Shown here in pieces: positions 53,252 to 62,028 of a DNA stretch of 64,000 nt; within the stretch, counting starts at the first letter, position 1, and the number at the start of each line of letters is the position of its first letter. The stretch is from Anaerococcus sp. Marseille-P3625 (GTDB lineage: Bacteria > Bacillota > Clostridia > Tissierellales > Peptoniphilaceae): contig NZ_OCTP01000010.1 of the NCBI RefSeq assembly GCF_900232825.1, positions 186,001 to 250,000 of the forward strand. The letters run 5' to 3'. The position numbers and the translations under genes were made by a program. The notes beneath the pieces are model-generated. The model was given only the letters and a program-made list of their open reading frames with translations. It was not told the origin of the DNA and made no database searches.

Positions 53252-54061
53252 TCATTTATTAATATTTTCTATGTTACTAATGATAAAATCAGATGCTTCT
53301 TCTATTGATTTGTTAGTTACATCAACAATCTTACAATCTAGATCTTTCATAATTTCCTTTGCAAAGTCTAATTCCTCTTCGATGTATTTTATGTCACAAT
53401 ATTTGGAATCCTTAGGTAAATTAATAGACTTTAATCTTTCTTCTCTGATTTGTTGAAGCCTATGTTTATCAATAGTCAAGCCAAAAATTTTTCTATTATC
53501 TATAGAAAATAACTCGCTAGGAACCCTAGATTGCAATAAAATTGGTATATTTGAAACCTTATATCCTATGCTTGCCAAATATACCGACAAAGGTGTTTTA
53601 GAAGATCTTGAAACTCCGATTAAACATATATCACAATATTTTATTCCATTAAAATCTTGGCCATCGTCATATTTAATAGCAAAATCTATAGCTTCCATTC
53701 TCTTAATATGATGTATGATTTTGCTGTTTTCTACCTCTTTATCATCACTTGGAATTATACCTAAATATTCGCTGATCTTACTAATGGTATAATTCGTACA
53801 ATCAATCAAAAGAATTTTTTCCTTTTGACCAAAATTTCTTAAGGCACTATCGTGATTTGGGTGATTTAGAGAACTGAAAATTATTTTGTAACCACAATCA
53901 TTTTTTATATCAGCAAAAGCTTTGCAAAGGATTTCATAATTACTAATATTTAAAAATGATTTTTCCTTATATTTTATTTCAAATCTATCCATTATATTTC
54001 GGGATAAATGTAGTATATCCATACCATCTGCATCTGAAATAATATATACAAATAAATCCAT
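53252..54061 (-). CDS. PPDK regulatory protein (kinase/pyrophosphorylase, DUF299)
   Basis: 269 residues. FVYIISDADGMDILHLSRNI starts the fold; P-loop LIGVSRSSKTPLSVYLA (GxSRxxKTP, residues about 148-156) and FGLTIDKHRLQQIREERL (about 195-212) are the signatures of the regulatory kinase/phosphorylase. Relatives use ADP to phosphorylate the active-site Thr next to the catalytic His and later remove it by phosphorolysis. ppdK is the next gene with ATGA-type overlap, so the substrate is very likely that enzyme. Confidence 0.92.
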   Translation of the reverse strand: MDLFVYIISDADGMDILHLSRNIMDRFEIKYKEKSFLNISNYEILCKAFADIKNDCGYKIIFSSLNHPNHDSALRNFGQKEKILLIDCTNYTISKISEYLGIIPSDDKEVENSKIIHHIKRMEAIDFAIKYDDGQDFNGIKYCDICLIGVSRSSKTPLSVYLASIGYKVSNIPILLQSRVPSELFSIDNRKIFGLTIDKHRLQQIREERLKSINLPKDSKYCDIKYIEEELDFAKEIMKDLDCKIVDVTNKSIEEASDFIISNIENINK

Positions 54062-54140
54062 AGTTACTCCTTCTCACGCCCTAGCTTTATTATACACCAT
54101 TTTTGAAATATGAAAATATTTTCCGTCAAAATTATATGCT

Positions 54141-54168
54141 TTGACATTCTTTTTAAATGAAATATAAT
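54141..54168 (+). promoter_or_regulatory. valS promoter
   Basis: TTGACA 54141-54146 and TATAAT 54163-54168, 16-bp spacer, ahead of the T-box leader. The estimated start is 54175. Confidence 0.8.
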
Positions 54169-54184
54169 ATTTAAAATACGAAAT

Positions 54185-54379
54185 ATTAAAAGAGGAGTAA
54201 AAGCTAAGATTTTTAAGAGAGAAGATGGTTGGTGTAAATCTTTAAATCAAGTCTTTGAAGGTTGCTTTTATACATATTTCATGTGGCACGCATAAGTGCA
54301 AAGAGAGTCTTTTATTAAAAAGAAATTTAGGTGGTAACGCGATAACTCGTCCTAGAGCTAGAGCTTACCACTTTTTTTA
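54185..54379 (+). promoter_or_regulatory. T-box riboswitch of valS
   Basis: The leader has AGAGA-type and GGTTGGTG stem-loop elements (54212-54240), a GTC at 54251-54253 followed by TTTGAAG, which fits the specifier loop with a Val codon, and the T-box AGGTGGTAACGCG at 54330-54342. The terminator stem pairs gtggtaa (54332-54338) with ttaccac (54366-54372), followed by T7. Uncharged tRNA(Val) should bind codon and T-box and prevent termination. Boundaries are approximate. Confidence 0.88.
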
Positions 54380-54392
54380 TTAAGGAGAATTT

Positions 54393-57032
54393 ATGGAAAC
54401 AAAATATAATCCTAGTGGATTTGAAAAAGAAATTTACAAAAAATGGGAAGACGGTGGATATTTTAAGGCTAAAGTTAATAAGGATAAGAAACCTTTTACC
54501 ATAGTTATGCCACCTCCAAATGTTACAGGACAATTGCACCTTGGCCATGCTCTAAATAATACCATTCAAGATATAATAATTCGTTACAAGAGAATGAATG
54601 GTTTTGAAGCTTTATGGATACCTGGAACTGATCATGCATCAATTTCAACAGAAGCAAAAGTTGTAGGCAAAATCAGAAGTGAAGGCAAAAGCAAAAAAGA
54701 ACTAGGCCGTGAAAAGTTTTTAGAAGAAGCTTGGGCATGGACAGAAAAATACGGGGGAACTATCAAAAAACAACTAAGAACCATTGGAGTATCTTGCGAT
54801 TGGGATTATGATAGCTTCACCATGGATGAAAACTTAACTCGTGCGGTAAGAAGAGTTTTCAAAAAAATGTATGATGATGGTTTTATTTACCAGGGAAATA
54901 GAATTGTAAACTGGGATGTTGAAGCAGAAACTGCCATATCAGATGCAGAAGTTTACCATGAAGAAAAAGAAGGCAATCTTTGGTATATCAAATATTTCTT
55001 TGAAGATAGTGATGACTATATAACGATAGCTACAACTCGTCCAGAAACTATGTTTGGTGACCTAGCAGTTGCTGTAAATCCAGAAGATGAAAGATTTAAA
55101 GATAAAATCGGCAAAAGTTTAATACTTCCTCTTGTAGGAAGAAAAATTCCTTTGATAGAAGATTCCTATGTTGATATGGAATATGGTACAGGTTGTGTAA
55201 AAATCACACCTAGTCATGATCCTAACGATTTTGAAGTTGGAGCGCGCCACAATCTTGGTCAATGCATAGTAATTGATACAAAAGGTCATATAGCCGATGG
55301 CTACGGCAAATTTTCAGGCCTTGAAAGATATGAAGCTCGTAAATTATTGATAGAAGAATTAGAAAAAGAAGGATTTTTAGAAAAAATTGAAACCATAAGC
55401 CACGCTGTTGGTTACAGCGAAAGGACAAATGTTGCCATTGAACCGCTTATTTCCAAACAATGGTTTGTAAAAATGGATCAACTTGCCAAAATGGCAATTG
55501 ATGTTTATCAAAATGGAGATTTACAATTAATTCCAGATTCATTGGGTAAGACCTACATGAATTGGCTAAACAACATCAGAGATTGGACTATTTCTCGTCA
55601 ATTGTGGTGGGGCCATAGACTTCCAGTATTTTACACAGATGAGGGTGAAATTATCGTTTCAGAAGATGATCCAGATGAAAATGGATTTTTAAATGGCGTT
55701 CATGTTAGACAAGAAGAAGATACTTTAGATACTTGGTTTTCTTCAGCACTTTGGCCTTTTGCTACTCTTGGCTGGCCTATTGAAAATGAAAAGCTAGATT
55801 ACTTTTTCCCAACAGATATACTAGTAACTGGTTATGATATTATATTTTTCTGGGTAATAAGAATGGTATTTTCTTCAATTTACAATACAGGAAAAGTTCC
55901 TTTTGACCACGTATTATTTACAGGACTAATTAGAGATTCACAAGGAAGAAAGATGAGTAAATCTTTAGGAAATGGAGTTGATCCAATCGATGTTGTCAAT
56001 GATTATGGCGCAGATGCATTAAGATTTACACTAATTACTGGAAATTCTCCTGGAAATGATATGCGTTATGATGAAAAAAGAATCATAGCTAGCAGAAATT
56101 TTGCCAACAAATTGTGGAATGCTACAAGATTTGTATTGATGAATATAGATGAAGATGACGATTTAAAGTTTGACGAAAATACTAAGTTAACTCTTGAAGA
56201 TAAGTGGATCTTAAAAAGATTAAATAATGTGATTGTTGAAGTTAGTAAAAATCTCGATAATTACGAAATTGGTCTTGCAGCTAGTAGAATTGAAAATTTC
56301 ATTTGGGAAGAATATTGCGATTGGTATATTGAATTTGCCAAACTTAGACTTTATGGAAATGATGAAAATGCTAAAAGTGATGTTAAAAAAGTTTTGTTAT
56401 TCGTTTTAAACAAAATGATAGCCCTTTTACATCCATTTATGCCATTTATCACAGAAGAAATTTACAATTCTTTGCCAGATAAAAAAGATATGTTAATAGT
56501 AGAATCTTGGCCAAAATTTAGGGAAGAATTTGAATTTGACAGCGAAGAAGCTACAGTTAACTCTGCAATTGAAGCCATAACAGCAATTAGAAATCAAAGA
56601 GCAACCTTAAATGTCGGTTCAAAAACTAAGCAAGATCTAATAATTTTAGCTGAAAATGATAAGTTTAAAAACTTACTAGAAAGCTTAGAGGGACAATTTG
56701 TAAATTTAGCAAATGCCAAAAATATAAAAATATTGCAAAAAGAAGACTACAACAATGACAAGGAAGGCTTGGTAAATCTTGTATTTAACGAATTTACAAT
56801 TTTGATGAGCCTTGATGAATTAATTGATTATGATAAGGAAAGACAAAGACTTGCTGATGAAATCAAAAAGTTAGAAGCTGAAATAAAAAGAGCATCTGGC
56901 AAGTTAAAAAATGACAATTTTGTTAAAAAAGCTCCAGAAAAAGTAGTAGAAGAAGAACGCAAAAAACTTAAAGATTATGAAGACTTATTAGAAAAAACCA
57001 AGAAGTCTTTAGAAGATATTAGGGAAAAATAA
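54393..57032 (+). CDS. valS: Valyl-tRNA synthetase
   Basis: 879 residues, AAGGAG upstream. HIGH-type motif HLGHAL at about 49-54, ITHG-like editing region, zinc-free SRQLWWGHRLPVFY, KMSKSLGN at about 523-530 and a C-terminal coiled coil arm (YDKERQRLADEIKKLEAEIK) identify class I ValRS. It charges tRNA(Val) and edits Thr. Controlled by the T-box leader directly upstream. The stop overlaps the next gene by one base (TAATG). Confidence 0.97.
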   Translation: METKYNPSGFEKEIYKKWEDGGYFKAKVNKDKKPFTIVMPPPNVTGQLHLGHALNNTIQDIIIRYKRMNGFEALWIPGTDHASISTEAKVVGKIRSEGKSKKELGREKFLEEAWAWTEKYGGTIKKQLRTIGVSCDWDYDSFTMDENLTRAVRRVFKKMYDDGFIYQGNRIVNWDVEAETAISDAEVYHEEKEGNLWYIKYFFEDSDDYITIATTRPETMFGDLAVAVNPEDERFKDKIGKSLILPLVGRKIPLIEDSYVDMEYGTGCVKITPSHDPNDFEVGARHNLGQCIVIDTKGHIADGYGKFSGLERYEARKLLIEELEKEGFLEKIETISHAVGYSERTNVAIEPLISKQWFVKMDQLAKMAIDVYQNGDLQLIPDSLGKTYMNWLNNIRDWTISRQLWWGHRLPVFYTDEGEIIVSEDDPDENGFLNGVHVRQEEDTLDTWFSSALWPFATLGWPIENEKLDYFFPTDILVTGYDIIFFWVIRMVFSSIYNTGKVPFDHVLFTGLIRDSQGRKMSKSLGNGVDPIDVVNDYGADALRFTLITGNSPGNDMRYDEKRIIASRNFANKLWNATRFVLMNIDEDDDLKFDENTKLTLEDKWILKRLNNVIVEVSKNLDNYEIGLAASRIENFIWEEYCDWYIEFAKLRLYGNDENAKSDVKKVLLFVLNKMIALLHPFMPFITEEIYNSLPDKKDMLIVESWPKFREEFEFDSEEATVNSAIEAITAIRNQRATLNVGSKTKQDLIILAENDKFKNLLESLEGQFVNLANAKNIKILQKEDYNNDKEGLVNLVFNEFTILMSLDELIDYDKERQRLADEIKKLEAEIKRASGKLKNDNFVKKAPEKVVEEERKKLKDYEDLLEKTKKSLEDIREK

Positions 57033-57760
57033 TGTATAAAGATTTTTCCTATATCTACGATAAATTAAGTTTTGACATAGAATATGAAAAGTATGCAAAA
57101 AATATTCTAAAATTAGTAGAAAAAAACCATATCAAAAAAGAAAGTATGCTAGAGCTAGCTTGTGGCTCTGGCATGCTTACTCATTATTTTTTTGATGAAT
57201 TCAAAAGAATTGATGCCCTTGATATTTCAACTGATATGCTCAGTGTTTTCAAAAGCAAATACGACAAAGAGCATGTAAATCTAATTTCTTATGATATGGT
57301 GGATTTCAAAAATAACAATAAATACGATTTGATTGTGATACTTTTAGATTCTATTAACTATGTCACAAATCCCAAAGATTTAGAAAAACTTATAAGAAAT
57401 AGCTATAAAAATTTAAAAGACAGAGGACTTTTAGTTTTTGATATTAATTCAGAATATAAAATGAGAGAAATTTTTGGATCTAATTGCTATGTCTACGAAT
57501 ATGAAGATATATTCTACACTTGGGATAATTTTTTAGCAGATGATTTAGTTGATATGCACCTAAATTTCTTCGTTGAAAAAGAAAATGGAGATTACAAAAG
57601 AATTTACGAATTTCAACAAGAGAGGCTTTACGGAGTAGATTTTGTAAAAAATTTATTGGAAAAGCAAAATTTCAAAGATATTGAAATTTACGATGAAGAT
57701 ACTTTTGATAAATTAAATGAAAAGAGCCAAAGAATTTTGTTTAAGGCTTTAAAGGAATAG
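57032..57760 (+). CDS. Class I SAM-dependent methyltransferase
   Basis: 242 residues. YKDFSYIYDKLSFDIEYEKY at the start, motif I MLELACGSGMLTHYF, post-I ALDISTDMLSVF and IVILLDSINYV fit the YqeM/UbiE-like group. It starts on the last base of valS. In related genomes such a gene often sits after valS or folylpolyglutamate synthase. Substrate unknown. Confidence 0.87.
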   Translation: MYKDFSYIYDKLSFDIEYEKYAKNILKLVEKNHIKKESMLELACGSGMLTHYFFDEFKRIDALDISTDMLSVFKSKYDKEHVNLISYDMVDFKNNNKYDLIVILLDSINYVTNPKDLEKLIRNSYKNLKDRGLLVFDINSEYKMREIFGSNCYVYEYEDIFYTWDNFLADDLVDMHLNFFVEKENGDYKRIYEFQQERLYGVDFVKNLLEKQNFKDIEIYDEDTFDKLNEKSQRILFKALKE

Positions 57761-57762
57761 TA

Positions 57763-57972
57763 ATGGAAAATGGAATTGTAAAAGTTTTTAATGACAAAAA
57801 AGGTTATGGTTTTATCACAACGTCTGATAGAGTAGATTATTTTGTGCATTACACAAATATTATATCAAATGATGATTACAAAAATCTTAAAATAGGAGAT
57901 AAAGTGAACTTTGAGATAGAAGAAGGTCCAAGAGGGCCTCAGGCTATAAATGTAAGAAAGGTTGATGATTAA
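57763..57972 (+). CDS. Cold-shock-domain protein
   Basis: 69 residues; ATG two bases after the previous stop. KGYGFITTSDRVDYFVHYTN keeps the RNP1 (KGYGFI) and RNP2 (YFVHYT, normally VFVHF) motifs, and GPRGPQAINV is the usual end. A single-stranded nucleic acid chaperone. The GDRVDYFVH divergence is noticeable, so it is a variant Csp. Confidence 0.9.
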   Translation: MENGIVKVFNDKKGYGFITTSDRVDYFVHYTNIISNDDYKNLKIGDKVNFEIEEGPRGPQAINVRKVDD

Positions 57973-58981
57973 AATGTTTTTAAAAATATTACTAATAATA
58001 ATTTTGATAATAGGAATCCCACAAATTTACTATCGGAAAAAATCCTTTGATTATAAATCATTAAATAATGGTGTAAAATTTTTTGTTAGAACTCGCGAAA
58101 TCCTGGATGATCATGAGGAAATATATCTAACAAATACTGATGGACACGATATTTTTGTAAGAATTTATGAAGTAGAAAATCCTAAAGCCATAATTCAAAT
58201 TGTCCATGGTATGGCAGAGCATTCTTCAAATTATCTTCATTTTATAAAATTCTTACTTTCTCAAGGTTATACTGTAGTTGCTCATGATCATAGAGGTCAT
58301 GGTAGAAGTATTTCCGAAAAGTACAAAAATGGATATATGAGCATTTCTGATGAGTTAATTGATGATACCTACGCTGTAAATAGATATATGAAATTAAATC
58401 ATGAAAATTTAGAAATTTATATGGTAGGTCATTCTATGGGATCAATGATTGCAAGAATTTATTTACAAGAACATGATGAAACAATTGATAAATTGGTCTT
58501 ATCAGGAACTGTTGCTTGCAGCAATATCGCTTGGTTCGGTTATGCTCTTGCTAATATTGTTTCTTTTTACCTTGGCGAATATAGAAAAAGCATGCTGACA
58601 TCTTTTCTACCAGGCAAAGACGGAGATATTTCTTGGATTTCATACGATAAAAATAATGTTTATGAGAAAGAAAATGATCCGCAAAGAGTTTATAATTTCT
58701 TGGAAAGAGGAGTGGCAGTAATAATAGACCTTAATAAAAAAATGAGCGAATATAATAAATTTGAAGGTCAAAATAAAGATTTGCCAATACTATCAGTTAC
58801 TGGCGTCGATGATATTGTGACAAAATCTGATGAGGGCCTAGCTGACACGTTTGAAAGACTAAGAAAAGCAGGCTATCATAACTTTAAAAATATAGTTTAT
58901 GATGGAATGAAACATGAAGTCCTAAACGAAGCTTCTAATGCTACGGTTTATGGAGATATTATTGATTTTTTTGAAAATTAA
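57965..58981 (+). CDS. Membrane-anchored alpha/beta hydrolase (monoglyceride lipase-like)
   Basis: 338 residues from ATG 57965; it overlaps the cold-shock gene by 8 nt. An N-terminal hydrophobic stretch (3-20) acts as anchor or signal. IIQIVHGMAEHSSNY is the oxyanion region, MVGHSMGSMIARIY the nucleophile elbow, and SVTGVDDIVT and GMKHEVLNE supply Asp and His. This is the lysophospholipase/monoglyceride-lipase pattern (GHSMG with HGMxEH). Probably acts at the membrane outer face or on cell lipids; not shown. Confidence 0.87.
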   Translation: MIKMFLKILLIIILIIGIPQIYYRKKSFDYKSLNNGVKFFVRTREILDDHEEIYLTNTDGHDIFVRIYEVENPKAIIQIVHGMAEHSSNYLHFIKFLLSQGYTVVAHDHRGHGRSISEKYKNGYMSISDELIDDTYAVNRYMKLNHENLEIYMVGHSMGSMIARIYLQEHDETIDKLVLSGTVACSNIAWFGYALANIVSFYLGEYRKSMLTSFLPGKDGDISWISYDKNNVYEKENDPQRVYNFLERGVAVIIDLNKKMSEYNKFEGQNKDLPILSVTGVDDIVTKSDEGLADTFERLRKAGYHNFKNIVYDGMKHEVLNEASNATVYGDIIDFFEN

Positions 58982-58992
58982 AAGGAGCCTTA

Positions 58993-59634
58993 ATGAAAAT
59001 TTTACTTACAGCCTTTGATCCTTTTGCTAATGAAAAAATAAATCCTACTTTAGAAGTTTTAAAAAAATTAGAAGATAATATCTTAAATGCACAAATAATA
59101 AAGTTGAAATTGCCAACAATTTTTGATAAATCTTCACAGATTTTAGAAGAAAAAATCAAAGAAATAAAACCAGATTTTATTTTATCCCTAGGCCAAGCGG
59201 GTGGAAGATCAAAAATAACAGTTGAAAGAGTTGCAATAAATGTAGACGATGCTAGCATAAAAGATAATGCTGGAGAAAAGCCTATAGATCAAAAAATTAG
59301 AATTGATGGAAAAAATGCATATTTTTCAACATTGCCGATAAAAGCAATTGTAGAAGAGATTAAAAAAGCAGCAATTCCAGCAGAAATTTCAAATTCAGCA
59401 GGAACTTTTGTATGTAACCATATAATGTATGAAGGTTTATATTTTGCAGAAAAATATGGCAATATCAAAGCAGGATTTATTCACATCCCATTTTTGCCAG
59501 AACAAGTAATAGATAAAGATATGCCTTCTATGAATATAAGTGATATAAAAAAATCCCTGGAGATTGCGATAGCAACAATAATAAAATACTCAAACAAGGA
59601 CGATTTAAAAATAAGTGGGGGTTCTACTCATTAA
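58993..59634 (+). CDS. pcp: Pyroglutamyl-peptidase I
   Basis: 213 residues, AAGGAG upstream. GQAGGRSKITVERVAIN (Glu), SNSAGTFVCNHIMYEG (Cys nucleophile) and AGFIHIPFLPEQ (His) give the Glu-Cys-His catalytic set of C15 peptidases. It removes N-terminal pyroglutamate from peptides in the cytosol. Co-transcribed with the hydrolase (11 nt gap) and followed by a terminator. Confidence 0.95.
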   Translation: MKILLTAFDPFANEKINPTLEVLKKLEDNILNAQIIKLKLPTIFDKSSQILEEKIKEIKPDFILSLGQAGGRSKITVERVAINVDDASIKDNAGEKPIDQKIRIDGKNAYFSTLPIKAIVEEIKKAAIPAEISNSAGTFVCNHIMYEGLYFAEKYGNIKAGFIHIPFLPEQVIDKDMPSMNISDIKKSLEIAIATIIKYSNKDDLKISGGSTH

Positions 59635-59648
59635 TTTTTCTAAGCAAA

Positions 59649-59681
59649 AGAGGATGAACATTTGTTCACCCTCTTTTTTTG
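59649..59681. terminator. Bidirectional terminator after pcp
   Basis: agaggatgaaca (59649-59660) pairs with tgttcaccctct (59663-59674), one G-U, then T7 on the plus strand and TTTTGC on the minus strand. Confidence 0.88.
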
Positions 59682-59690
59682 TTTTTAAAA

Positions 59691-59948
59691 TTATTTGTTG
59701 TCGTCAGTTTTTTCTTCTGTTGATTCATCTGTGCTTTTAGCTGAATCATCAGTTTTTTCTGCGTCATCTTTCTTTTCTTCAGCTGGAGCTTCTGTTGTTT
59801 CAGCTGGTGCGTCTTTTGTTTCTTCAGCTGGTGCTTCAGTTGTTGTTTCTGCTGGTTTTTCAGCATCTTTGTTAGCGTCTTTGTTATTTCCGCATCCTGC
59901 AAAAGCAAATGTTGCAGCTAGCGCTAATGCTAATAATTTTTTATTCAT
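59691..59948 (-). CDS. Small acidic lipoprotein
   Basis: 85 residues. LALALAATFAFAGCGNN is a type II signal peptide with lipobox FAGC; Cys 19 should be lipidated. The remaining 65 residues are low complexity, rich in Glu, Asp, Lys, Ala and Thr, with repeats such as APAEETKDAPAETTEAPAEE. AGGAGA lies upstream on the minus strand. Such proteins are abundant surface lipoproteins of unknown role. The repeat number may vary between strains. Confidence 0.85.
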   Translation of the reverse strand: MNKKLLALALAATFAFAGCGNNKDANKDAEKPAETTTEAPAEETKDAPAETTEAPAEEKKDDAEKTDDSAKSTDESTEEKTDDNK

Positions 59949-60279
59949 TATTTTCTCCTTTTTTTCAAAGAAATCTTAAATGATCTCAGTGATGAAATCA
60001 TTATAATAGCATTTTAGTAAAATGTCAAATATATATATAGTTCATATATAATTAAAAAAATACACAAAAAGCTAAAGGAAATTAATTGAATAATTAATTA
60101 TATTATTTCATTTTTATTAATGTTTTAGTTAATCAATACTTTAATTATCTTTCGTTTATTCTGTGATATTTTTTTGATTTTTTGAATTTAAAGTTTCAAA
60201 TATATTTAAGGAAAAATAAAGGTAGAAACAGTATAATGAAAGATAGTTTAGGAAGATTATTAAGCTTGGAGGTGAGATT
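59949..60279. other. Intergenic region before the TerB operon, 331 bp
   Basis: Very A/T-rich; no gene. It holds the lipoprotein's promoter side and the leader of the next operon, with a TATAAT at 60232-60237 and GGAGGTG at 60270-60276 before TTG 60280. The composition is more A/T-rich than the flanking genes. Confidence 0.6.
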
Positions 60280-62028
60280 TTGGAATTTGACGATATAAAA
60301 AAAATTGTAAATGAAATATTAGAAAGTATTTCAAAAATTAATGATAAAAAAGATATAAAAAGGAAATTAGATAAGTCTTCATTTAAAGGAGTAATCGATG
60401 TTTCTTTAGATGATGAAATAAAAATTCCAAAAGAAAAATTCACCTTTGAAAATAAGGTTAAAGATAAAAGATATTGGTTATTAAAATTAGACTTATATTA
60501 CAAAAATCCAGCAATGAGAATTGAACAAATCAACGACTCTACCCTTAACATGTACGTTTGTTTGTGTAAGCTTTTAGAGAGCTATTTAAACGAAAAATCC
60601 GAAACTATAGCTAGATTTATGTCAAAACTTAGAAGAAAAGGCATAAATTTTGATATTTATTACACTCTTTATAAGATTGCTTTAAATCAAGTTTTAAATT
60701 TTTATAATCCTCTATATAATAAAAATGCCAAAAGATCTTTTGAAATTTTAGAACGATATATATCAAAAGAAGTGAGCCTTTTAATAGAAAAAAAAGCAAT
60801 AGAACTAGAGAAAAACTTAAAAGCTCCAGATAAGGAAATCAGAGAATATTTTAATCTTACAGAAAATAATAGGGTTAGCCTTTGGTGGGATTTGGATGGA
60901 AAAAGAAGAGATAAATACAATTTTTCAAAAGAAGAAGTTCTTGGCATAAACCAAACGTCAAAAAGATCCAATAATTTGTGGAAAAATAAAGAAGTATTTG
61001 AAATATTGATGGATTTATTTCTTAACACAATTAGAGAAATTTTTGAAAATTATAAGAAAGTTAGAAATTTAATAATAAATATAATAAGTCCTTATCGTAG
61101 CTCGAAGCTAATTTTAGATGCTATATTGCAAATAAGTGAGAGAAATCTTAGAGAAAAATTCACTTTTTTTACATCTATAAAAATAGACAAAGCGCTAGAT
61201 TATATAAATTCTATTGATGATGGAAATTTGCTAGAATTTATAGATAAAAGTCAAAAGGAATATTTAGAGAAGATTCCTCAAGAAAAAACAATAGATATCT
61301 ATAAAAATTATTTCCTCAAGCATCCTGGAAAAATTAAAGATCAAGTAAATTTTGTTGAAAAATTGCCAATTGAAGAAAAAATTTCCTACATGAAAGAAAT
61401 CGAAAATTTGCCATCTTTTGAGAAAATTAACCAAAAACTTTTAACTTTGGAAAATGAAAATAAAATTATAGGTCTTTATTATCTTTATAATTTAAAGGAA
61501 AATACGAAAACTTATGACAAAGTTTTATTTCAAGTAATAAATGAAGACAATTACCAAGATTTCATAAAACTTGTTAAAAATTCTAAGCTTGATATAAAAA
61601 CCATAGAAGAGATTAGAAAATTAAAAAATCAAAAACCTAAAGTAATTAATATAGATCAAAATGATCTTGAAAAATCAAGAGAAAATCTAAAGAAAACAGT
61701 TGACCTTGTCAGTGAATTTATGAGCGAAAATGATGATGCAATTTCTATTGAAGATGATAAAAAGGAGAATATAAAAACCGAATCTTCTGATTTAGAAGCA
61801 GAGATAAAAAGCATATTAAATACTTTAGTTAAAGAAGATCATATTAATTTAGATGAATTTGATAATATGGCAAAAGAGAAAGGTTTTACAAGAAATAGCT
61901 ATTTGAACAAAATAAACGAATTTTTATTTTCTTATACAAGTGATCAGACATTACTAATTGAAGATGGAAAAATTATTGTAGATCCATTTTATGTTGAAAT
62001 AATAAAGGAGTATCTAGGTGGAAATTAA
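60280..62028 (+). CDS. TerB-domain protein, Shango SngA-like
   Basis: 582 residues starting at TTG 60280, behind GGAGGTG. The N-terminal 300 residues are basic and helical, with LWWDLDGKRRDKYNFSKE and NNLWKNKEVFEILMDLF, as in TerB-N-containing proteins. The C-terminus (residues about 510-582) has EIKSILNTLVKEDHINLDEF, FLFSYTSDQTLLIEDGKI and VDPFYVEIIKEYL, the TerB-C pattern. Middle helices are rich in Lys/Glu. Next genes are a P-loop ATPase and a large helicase, overlapping by 11 and 4 nt. This gene trio is the composition of the Shango anti-phage system (SngA TerB-like, SngB ATPase, SngC helicase). I assign the TerB domains by pattern, not by search. Confidence 0.75.
   Translation: MEFDDIKKIVNEILESISKINDKKDIKRKLDKSSFKGVIDVSLDDEIKIPKEKFTFENKVKDKRYWLLKLDLYYKNPAMRIEQINDSTLNMYVCLCKLLESYLNEKSETIARFMSKLRRKGINFDIYYTLYKIALNQVLNFYNPLYNKNAKRSFEILERYISKEVSLLIEKKAIELEKNLKAPDKEIREYFNLTENNRVSLWWDLDGKRRDKYNFSKEEVLGINQTSKRSNNLWKNKEVFEILMDLFLNTIREIFENYKKVRNLIINIISPYRSSKLILDAILQISERNLREKFTFFTSIKIDKALDYINSIDDGNLLEFIDKSQKEYLEKIPQEKTIDIYKNYFLKHPGKIKDQVNFVEKLPIEEKISYMKEIENLPSFEKINQKLLTLENENKIIGLYYLYNLKENTKTYDKVLFQVINEDNYQDFIKLVKNSKLDIKTIEEIRKLKNQKPKVINIDQNDLEKSRENLKKTVDLVSEFMSENDDAISIEDDKKENIKTESSDLEAEIKSILNTLVKEDHINLDEFDNMAKEKGFTRNSYLNKINEFLFSYTSDQTLLIEDGKIIVDPFYVEIIKEYLGGN

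Noticed and set aside
59695-59979. Ser/Ala-rich frame antisense to the lipoprotein gene
   Set aside because: Mirror of the low-complexity lipoprotein sequence; the minus-strand frame has a signal peptide, lipobox and ribosome site.
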